In this document: piece by piece, positions 1 through 10,568 of the stretch | How the letters are laid out: every line of letters begins with the position of its first letter | Numbering within the stretch: the stretch's first letter is position 1 | NCBI GenBank assembly: GCA_027596195.1 | Contig: JADGJG010000350.1 | Span: forward strand, 1-23,017 | Length of the DNA stretch: 23,017 bases | Reading direction: 5' to 3' | DNA from: Podochytrium sp. JEL0797 | Taxonomy: Eukaryota; Chytridiomycota; Chytridiomycetes; Chytridiales; Chytriomycetaceae | Translations under genes and position numbers: made by a program | The notes under the pieces: model-generated | What the model was told of the DNA's origin: nothing | Database searches by the model: none | Seen by the model: the letters and a program-made list of their open reading frames with translations, nothing else

Positions 1-60
1 GGGGGGCGGGGGGTGGGGGGGGGCGGGGGGGCGGGGGGGGGGGGGGCGGCCCGCCCCCCC
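1..60. repeat. G-homopolymer tract followed by a C-run
   Basis: The first ~46 bases are almost only G with scattered C and one T. A short G/C transition and a run of C follow. Nothing similar occurs elsewhere in the window and no telomere-like unit is visible. The simplest reading is a contig end built from poly-G sequencing artefact, with the C-run suggesting a fold-back join. A real G-rich tract cannot be excluded. Confidence 0.7.
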
Positions 61-406
61 AAGCACCTCTCCATTTTGGTTCTTTCAAAAATGCGTTTTT
101 TTCGCGAAGACCTTTTTCGGCCAAGGGGTGGTCAATTGGTACCACGATTTGTCCTGGTATGCTAATAGATGCGCATTCGGTATTACAGCGTTTTTGTGTG
201 TGATGCTATACGCGTTTTGCAGTGTAAAGTGTTTAACACGGTTTAGCGATGAAATGGCCTTGTTGGAGATGGGCCACAAGGAGATGAAGCAGAGTGGCTG
301 AAGGGGTGTTATATTTTTGATCAAATATGCGGCGTCTCCTCCCCCTCTTCTCTCTCGTGAGTAACATTTGAACGCGAAAAAGAAAAACAAAAAACCAACT
401 CTCGTC
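61..406. other. 5' flank of the AMP deaminase gene
   Basis: No convincing gene is seen here on either strand. The open frames lack splice support or family motifs. An A-rich stretch lies just ahead of the first ATG at 407, where a 5' leader would be. The region presumably holds the promoter, but no specific element could be assigned. Confidence 0.4.
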
Positions 407-3400
407 ATGCAGAACACTCCGCCGCCCAACAACGACAACGACTCCCCGCCCCCCACTGCGACCCTCGCTGCCCCGCCTGTCACTTCTTCTGCCGCAAGCT
501 CTCCCCACCGCGTGCCCAGCGCAACCTTCGATCCGCTGGACCTGCAGCCCACGGGTAGCCACACGCCCCAGCAGAGGCGCGGATTCTACAGTATGTACTT
601 CTTCGTTCTCTCTCCTTCATGCTAATGCATTCCTTATAATGCATCCCTTTCTACTGCTTCACTCAGACCAGACTGCCGATCGCTCAGAGGGCGCAAACTT
701 CTGGTAAACTCGCGCCCAACAAAAAAACGTGTCTGACTTCCCACGGCAGGATCCGTAAAATCAACCGCGCTGCCACGGCCTCAGACTCGCGGAAAGACAG
801 GGACCAGGACGACCTCATCCGCTCTATCGGGAACGCGTCCATTTCCGGCCGCTCGTCCATCCAGTCCATCGAGGGCTCCATCACCTCGCTTGCAGAGGTA
901 AAACAAACCCAAGTAGCCATGCGTGATTCGTATTTATGACTTTGTTCAGGTCGGAAAGTACCCGTCAATGAGTTTGGCGGAGCGTATGGTCAATGTGACG
1001 GGAACGGCCGTCACCTCGGAGAGCGTTGCCCAATTCTCGAAAACGGACCCGGATCCAAGAGGTCAGTGTGTCTTCGAATCCCTCCCTTCAGTGGAAGAAA
1101 CAAAAACGAAGAACGCTCAACCCAACCACAACTCAAAAAATTCCATAGACGACGAACTCTCGGAAGAACTCCAAGGAATCTTTGAAAACCTCAAAAAATG
1201 CCTCGAATTGCGCAAAAAGTACATGCACTATTCTCTGCAATGTCCTGGAGACAATCCCAAAGACAGCGACGCGTGGGTCGTGTATCCGCCTCACGTCAAG
1301 TCTTCATCGTACGACGCCAACACGCCTGGCGAGAAGGAGGCTGCCATGAAAGCGAATCAGTTTGAGTACGCAGATTGCGTAATTCCCGGAAAGGAGGAGC
1401 AGAATGTGAGGAGGCGTTGTTTTTCTGCCTCGAGGTGTGTGTGTCTGATTTGCGAAACACCTCTAGCGCGTTTTTGGAATCAATTCCGAGGGAACCTACC
1501 AAGTTTATCAGAACGAACACGGTATTGCTTGGTTTTCGTCATTCGAAATTCGAAGTTGTAATGTAAATGCTAACCCCCACTTCCGTTTCCGCCGTCGCGA
1601 CTAGATTTGAAGCACGACGTGAACCCGGTGTTCCAAGTCCCGTCCGTGAAGGAATACTACCAAGACCAAGACTTTATCCTGAACTGCATCTGCGACGGTC
1701 CCATGAAGTCGTTTGCGTTCCGTCGCTTGCGATACTTGGAGTCAAAGTTCCAAATGTATGTGCTGTTGAACGAGTACCAGGAAATGGCGGACTCCAAGGT
1801 TTCGTGTTTTTGCTTTTCCGTTGTTTTTGTTGTTTGGCTCACAAGAACGCGCTCAAAATTAGCGAGTCCCGCACCGAGACTTTTACAATGTGCGCAAAGT
1901 CGACACGCACGTGCACCACTCTTCGTGCATGAACCAAAAGCATCTCCTGCGTTTCATCAAGGCCAAGTTGAAGAAGAAGCCCGACGAAGTGGTTATTTTC
2001 AGAGACGGAAAGCACCTCACGCTCAGTCAAGTGTTTCAGAGTTTGCATCTGACGGCGTATGATTTGTCGATTGATACGTTGGATATGCATGTGCGTATGT
2101 CTTGGGATTTCATTTTGTGTGGTTTTCTGAACCCCGTTTTTCTCTCTCCATTTTTGCAGGCTCACAAGGACTCGTTCCACCGATTCGACAAGTTCAATTT
2201 GAAGTACAATCCTGTGGGTGAATCGCGTCTGCGTGAAATCTTTATGAAGACGGACAATTTCGTGAAGGGTCGTTATTTGGCTGAATTGACGCAGGGTAAG
2301 GATCGGCTTTTGGCGCGCGCGTGTGTGTGTGTGTGTTTGAGAGGGTGCTCATGCGTATTTTTTGGGGTGGATAGAGGTGTTTTCGGATTTGGAAGCGTCC
2401 AAGTATCAGATGGCTGAATATCGTGTCAGCATTTATGGAAGGTGGGTCGCGTGTTTTCTGTTTCTTGGTTAACATCCTTTGACCGATCTCTCGCTTTTGC
2501 GACCCCTGATAAAATAGAGACAAAAAAGAGTGGGACAAACTGGCCACTTGGGTCGTTGACAACAAACTATTTTCCGAGAACGTCAGATGGTTGGTGCAAG
2601 TCCCTCGTCTATACAATGTGTACAAGGCGAGTGGGTTGTTGCAGAATTTCCAACAAGTGCTCGAGAGTTGAGTGGTTTTTTTGTTTGATTGGCCTGTTTT
2701 GCTTATTCTGTTGTCATGCGCACCCACCCCCCTCACACGCAGACATTTTCGAGCCGTTGTTTGAAGTCACGAGAGACCCCACGAGTCACCCCAAACTCCA
2801 CATTTTCCTGCAACGTGTGATTGGATTCGACTCGGTGGACGACGAGAGCAAGCCCGAGAGACGCACGTACAAAAAGTATCCGAGCCCAAAGAACTGGGAT
2901 ATTTCGTTGAACCCGCCGTATTCGTACTACTTGGTAAGTTTTTTTCGTTGAAGTGCGTGGATGTGCTTTTTTTAACCCCTGTTTTTGTCGCCTCAGTACT
3001 ACATGTACTCGAACCTCTGCACCCTCAACGGCTGGAGAAAAGAGCGTTTCTTCAACACATTCGTGTTGCGCCCGCATGCTGGAGAAGCTGGAGACACGGA
3101 TCACTTGACAAGCGCCTTTTTGACCTCGCACAGTATCAACCACGGGATCTTGTTGAGAAAGGTGCCCGCGGTGCAATACTTGTGAGTATTGGGTTTTTTT
3201 ATTTTATTTTTCTTTCTGACTTGCGCATCGCACACGCAAAAAGGTACTACCTGGACCAAATCGGGATTGCGATGTCGCCGCTTTCCAACAACGCCCTTTT
3301 CTTGAATTACGAACGCAACCCGTTTTTCCCGTTCTTCCAGCGCGGATTGAATGTGTCCCTTTCGACGGACGATCCGTTGCAATTTCATTTCACAAAGGAA

Positions 3401-4487
3401 CCGTTGATTGAAGAGTTTAGTGTTGCGACACAGGTTCGTGGGGTCGTCCGGCAATCTTGTTCCTTTCTGTGTTGCTGACTTTCTGTGACCCGTTTTTTAG
3501 ATTTGGAAGTTGGCGAGCACGGACCAATGCGAGATTGCGAGAAACAGTGTGTTGCAGAGTGGATGGGAGATGCAGTTCAAGAAACATTGGTTGGGAGAGA
3601 ATTGCGATTTGCCAGGACCTGCTGGAAACGGTAACGTTGATCAACCCCCCTACCCCACCCCCCTTCCCTGTCCAAACAAGAAGACTCACACGTCTTCCAT
3701 CTCATCTTCGTCACCAGCCATCCACAAAACCAACGTGCCCAACATTCGTCTCGCGTACCGCTACCAAACCCTCATGGAAGAACGCTACATGGTCTACATG
3801 TCCATGAATCGCGGGGGACCTTCCCCGGAGCCTGCGCCTGCGACTATGGCGCAGCCCGCCGCCACCGCTGAAAACATTTCGGGGGTCAACGACAGATCGG
3901 AATCTCCGGGTGGAGGTATCCCCGCGGCCCTGCCGCACCCGAATGACCGCAGTCTCCACAACTTTCCCGCGTCTACCGCCGCTGATAAAACCTCTTCTAC
4001 AGCCGGTTCTTCCGGTTCCAGTCCTGCCAAACGCGCGGCGGCGGGAGATGGGATTGGGCATATGGCTATGAATGCTTTGAGCGCGCTTCGTAGCACTGTT
4101 GCGGCGGCGGCTGCGTCAGTGGGTAGTGGAGGAACTGGTGGAGGAGGAGGAGCGAGACGCATGTCGCGGGAGCAGTCGCCGCGTATGGCGCCGGAGCCCA
4201 TGATGGCGCCGGAGCCGTTGATTCTGAGAAGTGGGGATGGATTGGATGGAGCGGGTGAAGGTGGAGTGGGGAGTGGAGGTGTTGGTGTTGGTGCGGTGGG
4301 GAGCTCGCCGTATCGCAAGCCTCAAGAAATGGTTGGGATTGAACTGGACGATGTGAATCGCGAGCATTTGATTGTGAATGCGCCGTCTTTGCCGACGATT
4401 CCAGTGGGGAGTTTGACGAGTCGGATGGTGCCTGCTTCGTGGAATCACCCGATTGCTGAGGATCTCGATTTTTCGAAGAATACATAA
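407..4487 (+). CDS. AMD1: AMP deaminase with a long low-complexity C-terminal tail
   Basis: Hydrolyses AMP to IMP and ammonia in cytosolic purine interconversion. Exons: 407-590, 667-703, 750-897, 950-1405, 1467-1521, 1605-1798, 1863-2090, 2160-2295, 2375-2441, 2518-2666, 2743-2933, 2997-3181, 3244-3433, 3501-3630, 3718-4487; 1039 aa. The joined frame carries the AMP/adenosine deaminase motifs: KVDTHVHH with metal ligands H374 and H376, RPHAGEAGD with H642 and probable catalytic E645, and [10 protein letters not shown] with D719/D720. Upstream, [14 protein letters not shown] and IDTLDMHAH are typical of fungal enzymes. The N-terminal ~130 residues are Pro/Ser-rich and variable. The family usually ends near [14 protein letters not shown] (about residue 805), but here some 220 Ser/Gly/Ala/Pro-rich residues follow. 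ATG 407 is the first in-frame ATG. Whether 1062-1146 is a further small intron is uncertain, because both readings stay open. Confidence 0.95.
2313..2336 (+). repeat. (GC)n(GT)n microsatellite inside an AMP deaminase intron
   Basis: Four GC units run directly into eight GT units, within the intron 2296-2374. It is non-coding, and GT-rich tracts such as this often vary in length between strains. Confidence 0.85.
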
Positions 4488-4542
4488 AATCGGTTAACCT
4501 GGATATAATGGAAATCTTTTTTTTTAAGATTGCCAAAAAGAA

Positions 4543-6554
4543 ATGGATCCTCGCAGATCATCAAGTTACGCGTCGGTGAGGAAAGCCGCCAACGATGCCA
4601 TCATGAGTACTTCTCTGGCCGCCGTTAAGGCCAACTTGGACGGAAAATCCCCCCTTGGCTCCACAAGCTCGAAACTGTCGATAGGAATCCGAGCTCATCC
4701 CATTGTGCAGTGGCTCCTTCATATTCAATCGCAAATCATGAACTCTGTACTGTTTCGCAAGACGATTGCACTCCTCGCATCGGACCGTGCAAGGATTCTC
4801 ATGTGGTATTTCGTCATTTTTTGGATGTACACGGCCGTGATTGCAATGTTCATCTTGTCCGTGCAAGTCGTGATGCCCGGACTGTGGGTTTACAACTTTC
4901 TCCAACTGTTTGTGATTACGTGTGCAATCGTGGCCCACATTGCCGCCACGCGACTCTCCAAAATTGTGCGCACATCAATCGCCGCTGGAGATCTCATCAA
5001 AGGAAGATTGACATTTTTCCAACTCGTGGACTACTGGATCGATGGACCCCGGGCCCCAGCCAGCAACGTGCTCCGCAGTACCGCGTATTTCGAAATCGGG
5101 ACCGACGTTGTGCTGATTGCGAGCTCGATTCTGTTTTCGTGGAGCAACATGGAAACGCGACTCATGACGGATCTGTGTATTCCGCCAAACTACCACAATT
5201 CAAGTTTGCCCTTTGGAATCGATGTGGGCAACTATCTTCAAGGGAGTATCGATATGGCCGAAGTGTACAACTATGGGTTGCCGTTGGCGGATGGTTTGGT
5301 AGGTGGTTGGGCCGGGTGGCCCAAACAAAGTCCCATGGCTTCGTTCCAAATCAACGGTCAAGGCCCCATCTACGTGATGCGCGTGCTCTGCAACGATGGG
5401 ATCCCACGCCCAGAACTCGATCCGGGAATTTACACGCTCATCAGCACGTCCGTCACGGCCCAGGACGCGCGCGAGGTGATGATGGAAATGCGGCTCACGT
5501 TTCCAGCTGGAAGCGTGTTTGTGGACGCGCAGGGGGCTGTGGAGAATTCGACTGTGGTGCAGGACTGTACGATCATGGTGTCGATGGGGTATGGCAGCAT
5601 GTCCTATCATTTTGTGAAGGATCAGTGGAATATGGTCACGAACGCACAGGTGGTGTCGTTGTCGAGTCCAAAGGGAGAGTTTTCTTCGTCGTATCCGAGC
5701 TCAATTACGCAGTATTCCGCTGACGCGCATGATGGGTTTCTCATGTATGAAGACGCGTTTGGCGCATTTCCTTTGGTGCAACAAGTGATGATGCTGTCTT
5801 TTGAGAATGCTTCGTATAGTCCTACGCAAGGCGCTACGTTTTGTAATCTTCTATCTGAGGCAACTCTCCCTGACGGGTACCATTTTTTTCCATCGTTTTC
5901 GATCAACCTCTCTTAAATATATTTGCAGGTACTATCATACGAAAGCAACATATCGAGGTGTTGCGACTGGTAACGTTCACTTAATTCCTCTCCCTTTTTT
6001 TGTCCCTACTGAAATTTAAAAAAACCCCAGCCCTTGGAACTGCCATCCACTTGGCCTTCATGCAATACAACTCAAGCGCAACTCCCGTATCATGCGATTA
6101 CTTTGGCTTCGACGGCTCCGGAATGCTCTCCATCCCCGCCACCGCCATCTACTTCTCAGCCGCCGCCTCTGCCCTCGCCTGTCTTATGAAAGCATTTGAA
6201 ATCATGTGGTGGTTCATGGCCCAAAATTCAGTTGATTACCAAGCCTATCGACGCGCAAGACGCAGCTTGCGACACCCGCTCCGGTTCGCCATTGACGCGG
6301 CCGAGATGCTCGCGACTGGGATGAAGGCTGGGGAACGTGGGGAGGATATCTGTGATGCAACCACCACACGGGTGATTGAGGAGCTTGGGAATGCGAGAAT
6401 TATGTATGGAGAGGATATCGTGACGAGGGATATGGAGAAGGGGCATTTGCGGATTGCTGAGTTTGGGAAGGTGAAGAGCGTGTTGAAGGACAAACGGTAT
6501 GGCACGTTTCGCGTGTCTCAGAATCCAGAGTGGGACGAATTCATGGAAAAATAA
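4543..6554 (+). CDS. Four-TM membrane protein A (paralogue of the 17789 gene), family unknown
   Basis: Exons 4543-5876, 5929-5969 and 6031-6554; 632 aa. I do not recognise the family. The Ser-rich N-terminus (~85 aa) is followed by two adjacent hydrophobic helices (about 86-110 and 113-136), a third at ~185-200, a soluble central region of ~290 residues with N-x-S/T sites and cysteines, a fourth helix at ~492-512 and a charged ~110-residue tail. The central region is probably extracytosolic, but topology is inferred. Blocks shared with the second copy include WVYNF-QLFVI, GLPLADGL, CNLLSE-TLPDG, MKAFEI-WWFMAQN, RHPLRFAIDAAEML and EKGHLRIAE. The intron junctions were set by matching DG|YYHT and VATG/A to the paralogue. 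The start is fixed by the shared SSYxSxRK block near both N-termini. It begins 55 bp after the AMP deaminase stop on the same strand. Confidence 0.85.
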
Positions 6555-6680
6555 AGGAGAATTTTTTGAGATGAAAAAAAGCGTACCCCCCCCTCCCCCC
6601 AATTACTTGGGAGTAATGCACAGGCCTCCCATGGTCATGTCAACAGCAATCGCCGCAAATTCAATGGATTCTTGTCTTTC

Positions 6681-8395
6681 TCATTTCTTATACGCTGCCC
6701 CCATTCGGACCACAAGCTCCTTCGTCACTTGCTCGTGCGCGACAATGCGCTCGGGATAATCCTTCCCCACCACACACCCAGCCTTCCGTTGCACTTCCAA
6801 CGGCGCGTTCCACGGCTCATATACAAACTTGTCCGGCATTTTTTGCAACACAGGCAGATATTTTCTTACGTACACACCCTTGGGGTCATACTTCTTCCCG
6901 AACGAAACCGGGCCGTAGACACGGAAATACTGAGAAAAATAGGCGCTCGCACTGACCCACATCCAATTCCCATTATTGAGCGCGGAGTCAGTGTCAATCA
7001 GGTACCTAATTCGGGTGCGTGGTATTCCATGTAGGTGGGTTAATTGTGTTAGGGGTGGAACTTGCGTCACGTACCGATCAAACACGTCCCTCCCAAGCCG
7101 CCAATCGACCCACAAGTCACCACGCGTCAGAAAGCACGCAACGGCATGACGCGCCAGATGATGGATCCACCCTTCGAGGCGCAGCTGTGTCATGCAGGCA
7201 TCGATCCAGGGGTATCCCGTCGCGCCGTTTGCCCATGCTTTCAGTAGGGCTTCGTCTTGTTTCCACTCGATTTGGCGGCAGACAGGGTTTCCTTCGATGT
7301 TGTAGTAATTGGGGGTCAGGTAACTCGCTGCGTAGTAGAATTCGCGCCATAGTAGTTGTCCGAGCAGACTGACGGGTGGGGACGAGTGTTTGCCGGACGC
7401 GTTGATTTTCTTAATTTTGCTATACAGGGTGCGAACCGAGAGGCATCCACGTGCCAAGTATGGCGATAAGTTGGTCGTAGAAGGAGGACGGAAGACTGTC
7501 GGCGACGTCTGCGGTTTCTCGAAAGAGCGCACCCACGCGTGATCGCGCAACGCGCGGTCCATGCATTGGAGCGCGTGGGATTCACCGCCAATGGTCGTGA
7601 TGGGAGTTAGCTGTTCGGAAAAACCGAGGTCTGCCAGTGAAGGTATTGGCATTCCCGTGATGGTGTCTGGGACAGGGGGTAACGCGTCGGGGACGGAGTG
7701 GTCCGGCAGGGGTTCAAGGATCGTGAGGGCGGCGACCTTTTTGAGGAACGAGTCGTACTTTTGCGGGAACGTTCCTGCCGAGTAAATGCGCTTGATGTCT
7801 TTGGGGTCGTAGAGAGTGTGACCAGGGGTGGCATGCACGGCGATTTGGAGCGACGAAAGAGCCGAAGTGACGTGATGATCCCGAACAGCCCCGTATCGAC
7901 CTGTGTCGCTCTGGAACACATGAGTTAGTAGATTTATATTTAATATTCGAAACGCAATACCTCAAAACAGACTTTGGACGCGCCCCATTCTTTGGCATAT
8001 TTTGGAATCAACTCCACGGGATTCCCCAACAACACCACCAGGCGCGACTGACGGATTTGTAGCTGTTGGTCCAAGTCTTCCAGGCATTCCAAGAAGAATT
8101 GTAGAGGGCGCGCTCCGCAATTCTTCGGGTTCAGCAGGATTGGGTCGAGGATCATTACGGGAATCAGGGCGTCGCAGCCCCGGAGCGCCTCCGCCAGGGC
8201 CAAGTTGTCGTGAAGACGGAGACCCTTCCTGAGCCAGAGGATGCTCGTGACTTGAGATTCATTTTGCGGCTTGAGGCGTTTCGCGTTGGGAGATGGTTCG
8301 TTCGAGCCAGAATCCCTTTTTGACGTAGAAGAGGCTGTGGTTTCGTTCGTGGCCTCCGCTGAAACGCGCTTCGAGACGAACGCCACTTTTTTCAT
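6681..8395 (-). CDS. Cryptochrome/photolyase family protein, (6-4) photolyase type
   Basis: FAD-dependent flavoprotein, probably a light-driven repair enzyme for (6-4) photoproducts in the nucleus. Exons complement(7961-8395), (7075-7910) and (6681-7005), separated by 50- and 69-bp introns; 531 aa. The antenna domain begins at ~49 with ILWLRKGLRLHDN. The FAD domain contains WIHHLARHAVACFLTRGDLW, where H396 and H400 match the two active-site histidines of (6-4) photolyases. In DTDSALNNGNWMW, N434 matches the FAD-N5 asparagine and W438 the FAD-proximal electron-transfer Trp. The C-terminal stretch YEPWNAPLEVQRKAGCVVG is also family-typical. The Trp that usually follows the DxD is Ser431. An N-terminal Ser/Lys-rich extension of ~47 residues includes an NLS-like PNAKRLKP. 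No long cryptochrome tail is present, which favours a repair enzyme, though signalling is possible. ATG 8395 is the first in-frame ATG. Confidence 0.93.
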
Positions 8396-8546
8396 TTTGC
8401 GGATGTTCGAAGGAGGTTTCAATTTTTTTTGGATTTCAAACGCGAAATGAGAAGGCTCGATTCCACTCGTTCCAAATCGAGGCGAAATGTCCGCGTCACC
8501 CTTGGTGATTCTTCAAGGATGATGGCGAATGAGTAGAATTCATCGA

Positions 8547-8572
8547 CTCACGTCAAATGGGGTTGACGTGAG
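8547..8572. promoter_or_regulatory. Perfect 10-bp inverted repeat containing TGACGT, photolyase 5' region
   Basis: The arms CTCACGTCAA and TTGACGTGAG are exact reverse complements with a 6-base spacer. Each arm carries TGACGTGA, a CRE-like site typical of bZIP (ATF/CREB) binding. It lies about 150 bp upstream of the photolyase ATG and about 90 bp downstream of the phosphatase-like stop, both on the minus strand. A promoter element for the photolyase is the more natural reading. A hairpin acting in 3'-end formation of the upstream gene is the alternative. Confidence 0.55.
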
Positions 8573-8663
8573 AGAGGTTTTCTGCAGCTGGGCCAACTCA
8601 AAACGCGTACCACAAATTCTTAAAAATACGTGAAGTGAATTTGATGAAATCCTTTTCTTCATG

Positions 8664-10501
8664 TCACATCTCCAAATCGAGTGCATTCAACGTTGCCGAA
8701 ATCTCATTCTCTGCATTCCCTCCAGACCCCGCCCCCTTCTCCCCTCCAGCCGTCCCACCACTTCCACCCACGGCATTCCCCTTTGACTTTCTCGGCGTCA
8801 ACGGCGGAACCAACGACGACCCCTCCATATACCCTCCCACAAGGTTCCCTCCAGACCCCACCATATCAACACTCCCACTACCCCCACCCCCAGGAACCAC
8901 CACACTCCTCTTACTCCCCGAAACGACACTCACCCCACTCACACGAGCACTTTCAGCCGCCAAAACAGTAGCCACAGTCGCTGCCGCGGAAAACGCTGCA
9001 GCCGCCTCGGACCCAGCCCACAGACTCATCCTAGCGCTACTACTAGCCGTCCCAACAGGAGTCACATTCCCTCCATCGTCCCCGGGCCGCGTCGAAGCCA
9101 TCCCACCACCGCCGATATCCGGCCCCGATCCATCACTGTACCGATGCACCGACATGCGAGGGGTCGTTCCCGCTGTTTTGATTTGAGTTTGTGAAGTTTG
9201 GTGGAGAAAGAAGGCGCTTGGTTGGTTCGGTAGGAATGGGGCCGTGGCGGTGCTGGTGTTTGTGGAAGTTGTTGTGGATGCACTTTCGCGGCGAGCGTGT
9301 TTTTGTTGTGTTTGTTGTTGTGGGGGGATCGTGGGAGAGTTTATGGGTTGCGGGTGGTGGGAGGGAATGGTGGTGGTGGATGGTTGGATGGAGGTTGCGT
9401 GTGGTTGTTTGGGACTCGCGTAGGAGGCTGCGTAGGCGGATGAGATGATATTTGTGGTAGTTATAGCCGTGGTAGTGGTGGTAGTGGCGTTGGGGAAAGC
9501 ATTTTCTTTGATGGAGTTGGGGGTTGTTGATGCGACGGATGCGAATTTCAGTCGGATGGTGGGGTGTTTTTTAGTCGGAAGGATTCCACCCCATAACCAT
9601 TTGGGAATTGTTTGAGGAATTTCGACTTCGCCAACGAATCTGTGTTGGAGTGGTGAGAGGGGGAGTGATGGCCGAAAACGTTTTTGCACACGCACCGATC
9701 CACAAATTCGTGGACGCCTGTTCCGTCAATTTCTTCTCCGGCTAAGAATCGGGCATATTCGGCTGAAGGAAGGGGAAATCAGAAGCTGCAGAAATAGAAA
9801 CAAGATTTCGCACCAATCGCAGACTTTGGAGACCAACACATGAGCTTCCTCAGCAAGGCACAAATCAGACCCGTAACAACGCCTCCATTCAAACAGTGTA
9901 CATAAACGGGCATGTTTCTGTATTTTGAGGGGAGAAAGGCCAAATCACGCTTGAGAAATTCGCCAAAGGGATACAGCAGGCAGCCAAAGTCGGAATTTAC
10001 TCTTTGTTTGTAATCAAGGCCAGGATATTCGAAGCCTGTTTGAAGGACAAGGGAATCTCATTGTCGTCGGTCGGTGCATCGACGCGAACGTGGATTGTGG
10101 CAATGTTGTTTTCCTTGACCCATCTGCGCACGGGATCGATGGGGTCGCATTCGGGCACGATTGCATCTGCGGAGTCGTCTGGGATCCCTGGGTCAGCACT
10201 GCGTTTGTTGTTGTTGAGGCAACGCAACGGACGCACCGGCGGGGGTTTGCGGCGGGGTATGGAAGCGCGGGGCTTCGGGCGTCAGCGATACGATGGTTTT
10301 GATGCGCAGGCGGGACAGGAAGCGCGTGTTGTTGGCCAGCGGGTAGGCGCCTAGGAAAGTAGGACATTAGGCTAGGAAGCCTTAAAAGTCTTCTTAGGGC
10401 CGCGCCTCACCGCGTGCAAGAAGCTCGGTCGTTGCGCTGTTACCGCCGGGCGGTGGGGCGGAGGATGCCACCAGGCCATAGCGGAAGGGGGGATGTTGCA
10501 T
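8664..10501 (-). CDS. Siw14/OCA-type tyrosine phosphatase-like protein, probably catalytically dead
   Basis: Exons complement(10411-10501), (10237-10350), (10001-10178), (9814-9917), (9696-9762) and (8664-9639); 509 aa. The first ~205 residues match the fungal atypical dual-specificity phosphatase family: an N-terminal PPFRYG, ARGAYP, RLRIKTIVSLTPE, a VKENNIATIHV strand, then VYVHCLNGGVVTGLICALLRKL and WLWGG. In the signature loop C136 is kept, but the CX5R arginine is Val142, so ordinary phosphatase chemistry is unlikely. Residues ~204-509 are Ser/Thr/Pro/Gly-rich with no visible domain. The second intron acceptor is ambiguous (58 bp used here; a 49-bp alternative keeps frame and adds three residues). 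It reads in the same direction as the photolyase downstream. A scaffold role in OCA-like complexes is inference. Confidence 0.8.
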
Positions 10502-10568
10502 TCCTTGCTGTTTTTTTCAAATCAATTCTGTTTTTTCTATAGTATGAATAGAGAATATAGAAAAGAAA

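Noticed and set aside
1..60. Telomere repeat at the window start
   Set aside because: No TTAGGG-like unit is present; the tract is nearly pure G.
1062..1091. Possible 30-bp intron in AMP deaminase exon 4
   Set aside because: Shorter than any credible intron in the window, and the frame is open without it.
3794..4536. Several minus-strand open frames opposite the AMP deaminase tail
   Set aside because: They mirror the low-complexity GC-rich coding strand, contain Pro/His/Ser runs, and have no splice or family support.
4710..5723. A 337-codon + strand frame overlapping membrane protein A
   Set aside because: It is a shifted frame of a gene whose true frame is conserved in its paralogue. It is rich in Arg/His and has no recognisable features.
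8635..9186. Plus-strand open frame rich in Pro/Thr
   Set aside because: It is antisense to the last exon of the phosphatase-like gene, whose frame follows correctly from WLWGG through spliced exons.
10199..10236. A 38-bp GTGCGT...GCAG candidate intron in the phosphatase-like gene
   Set aside because: It leads to the wrong reading frame for the conserved VKENNIATIHV segment. The 58-bp choice ending at 10179 restores it and has a well-placed CTGAC branch site.
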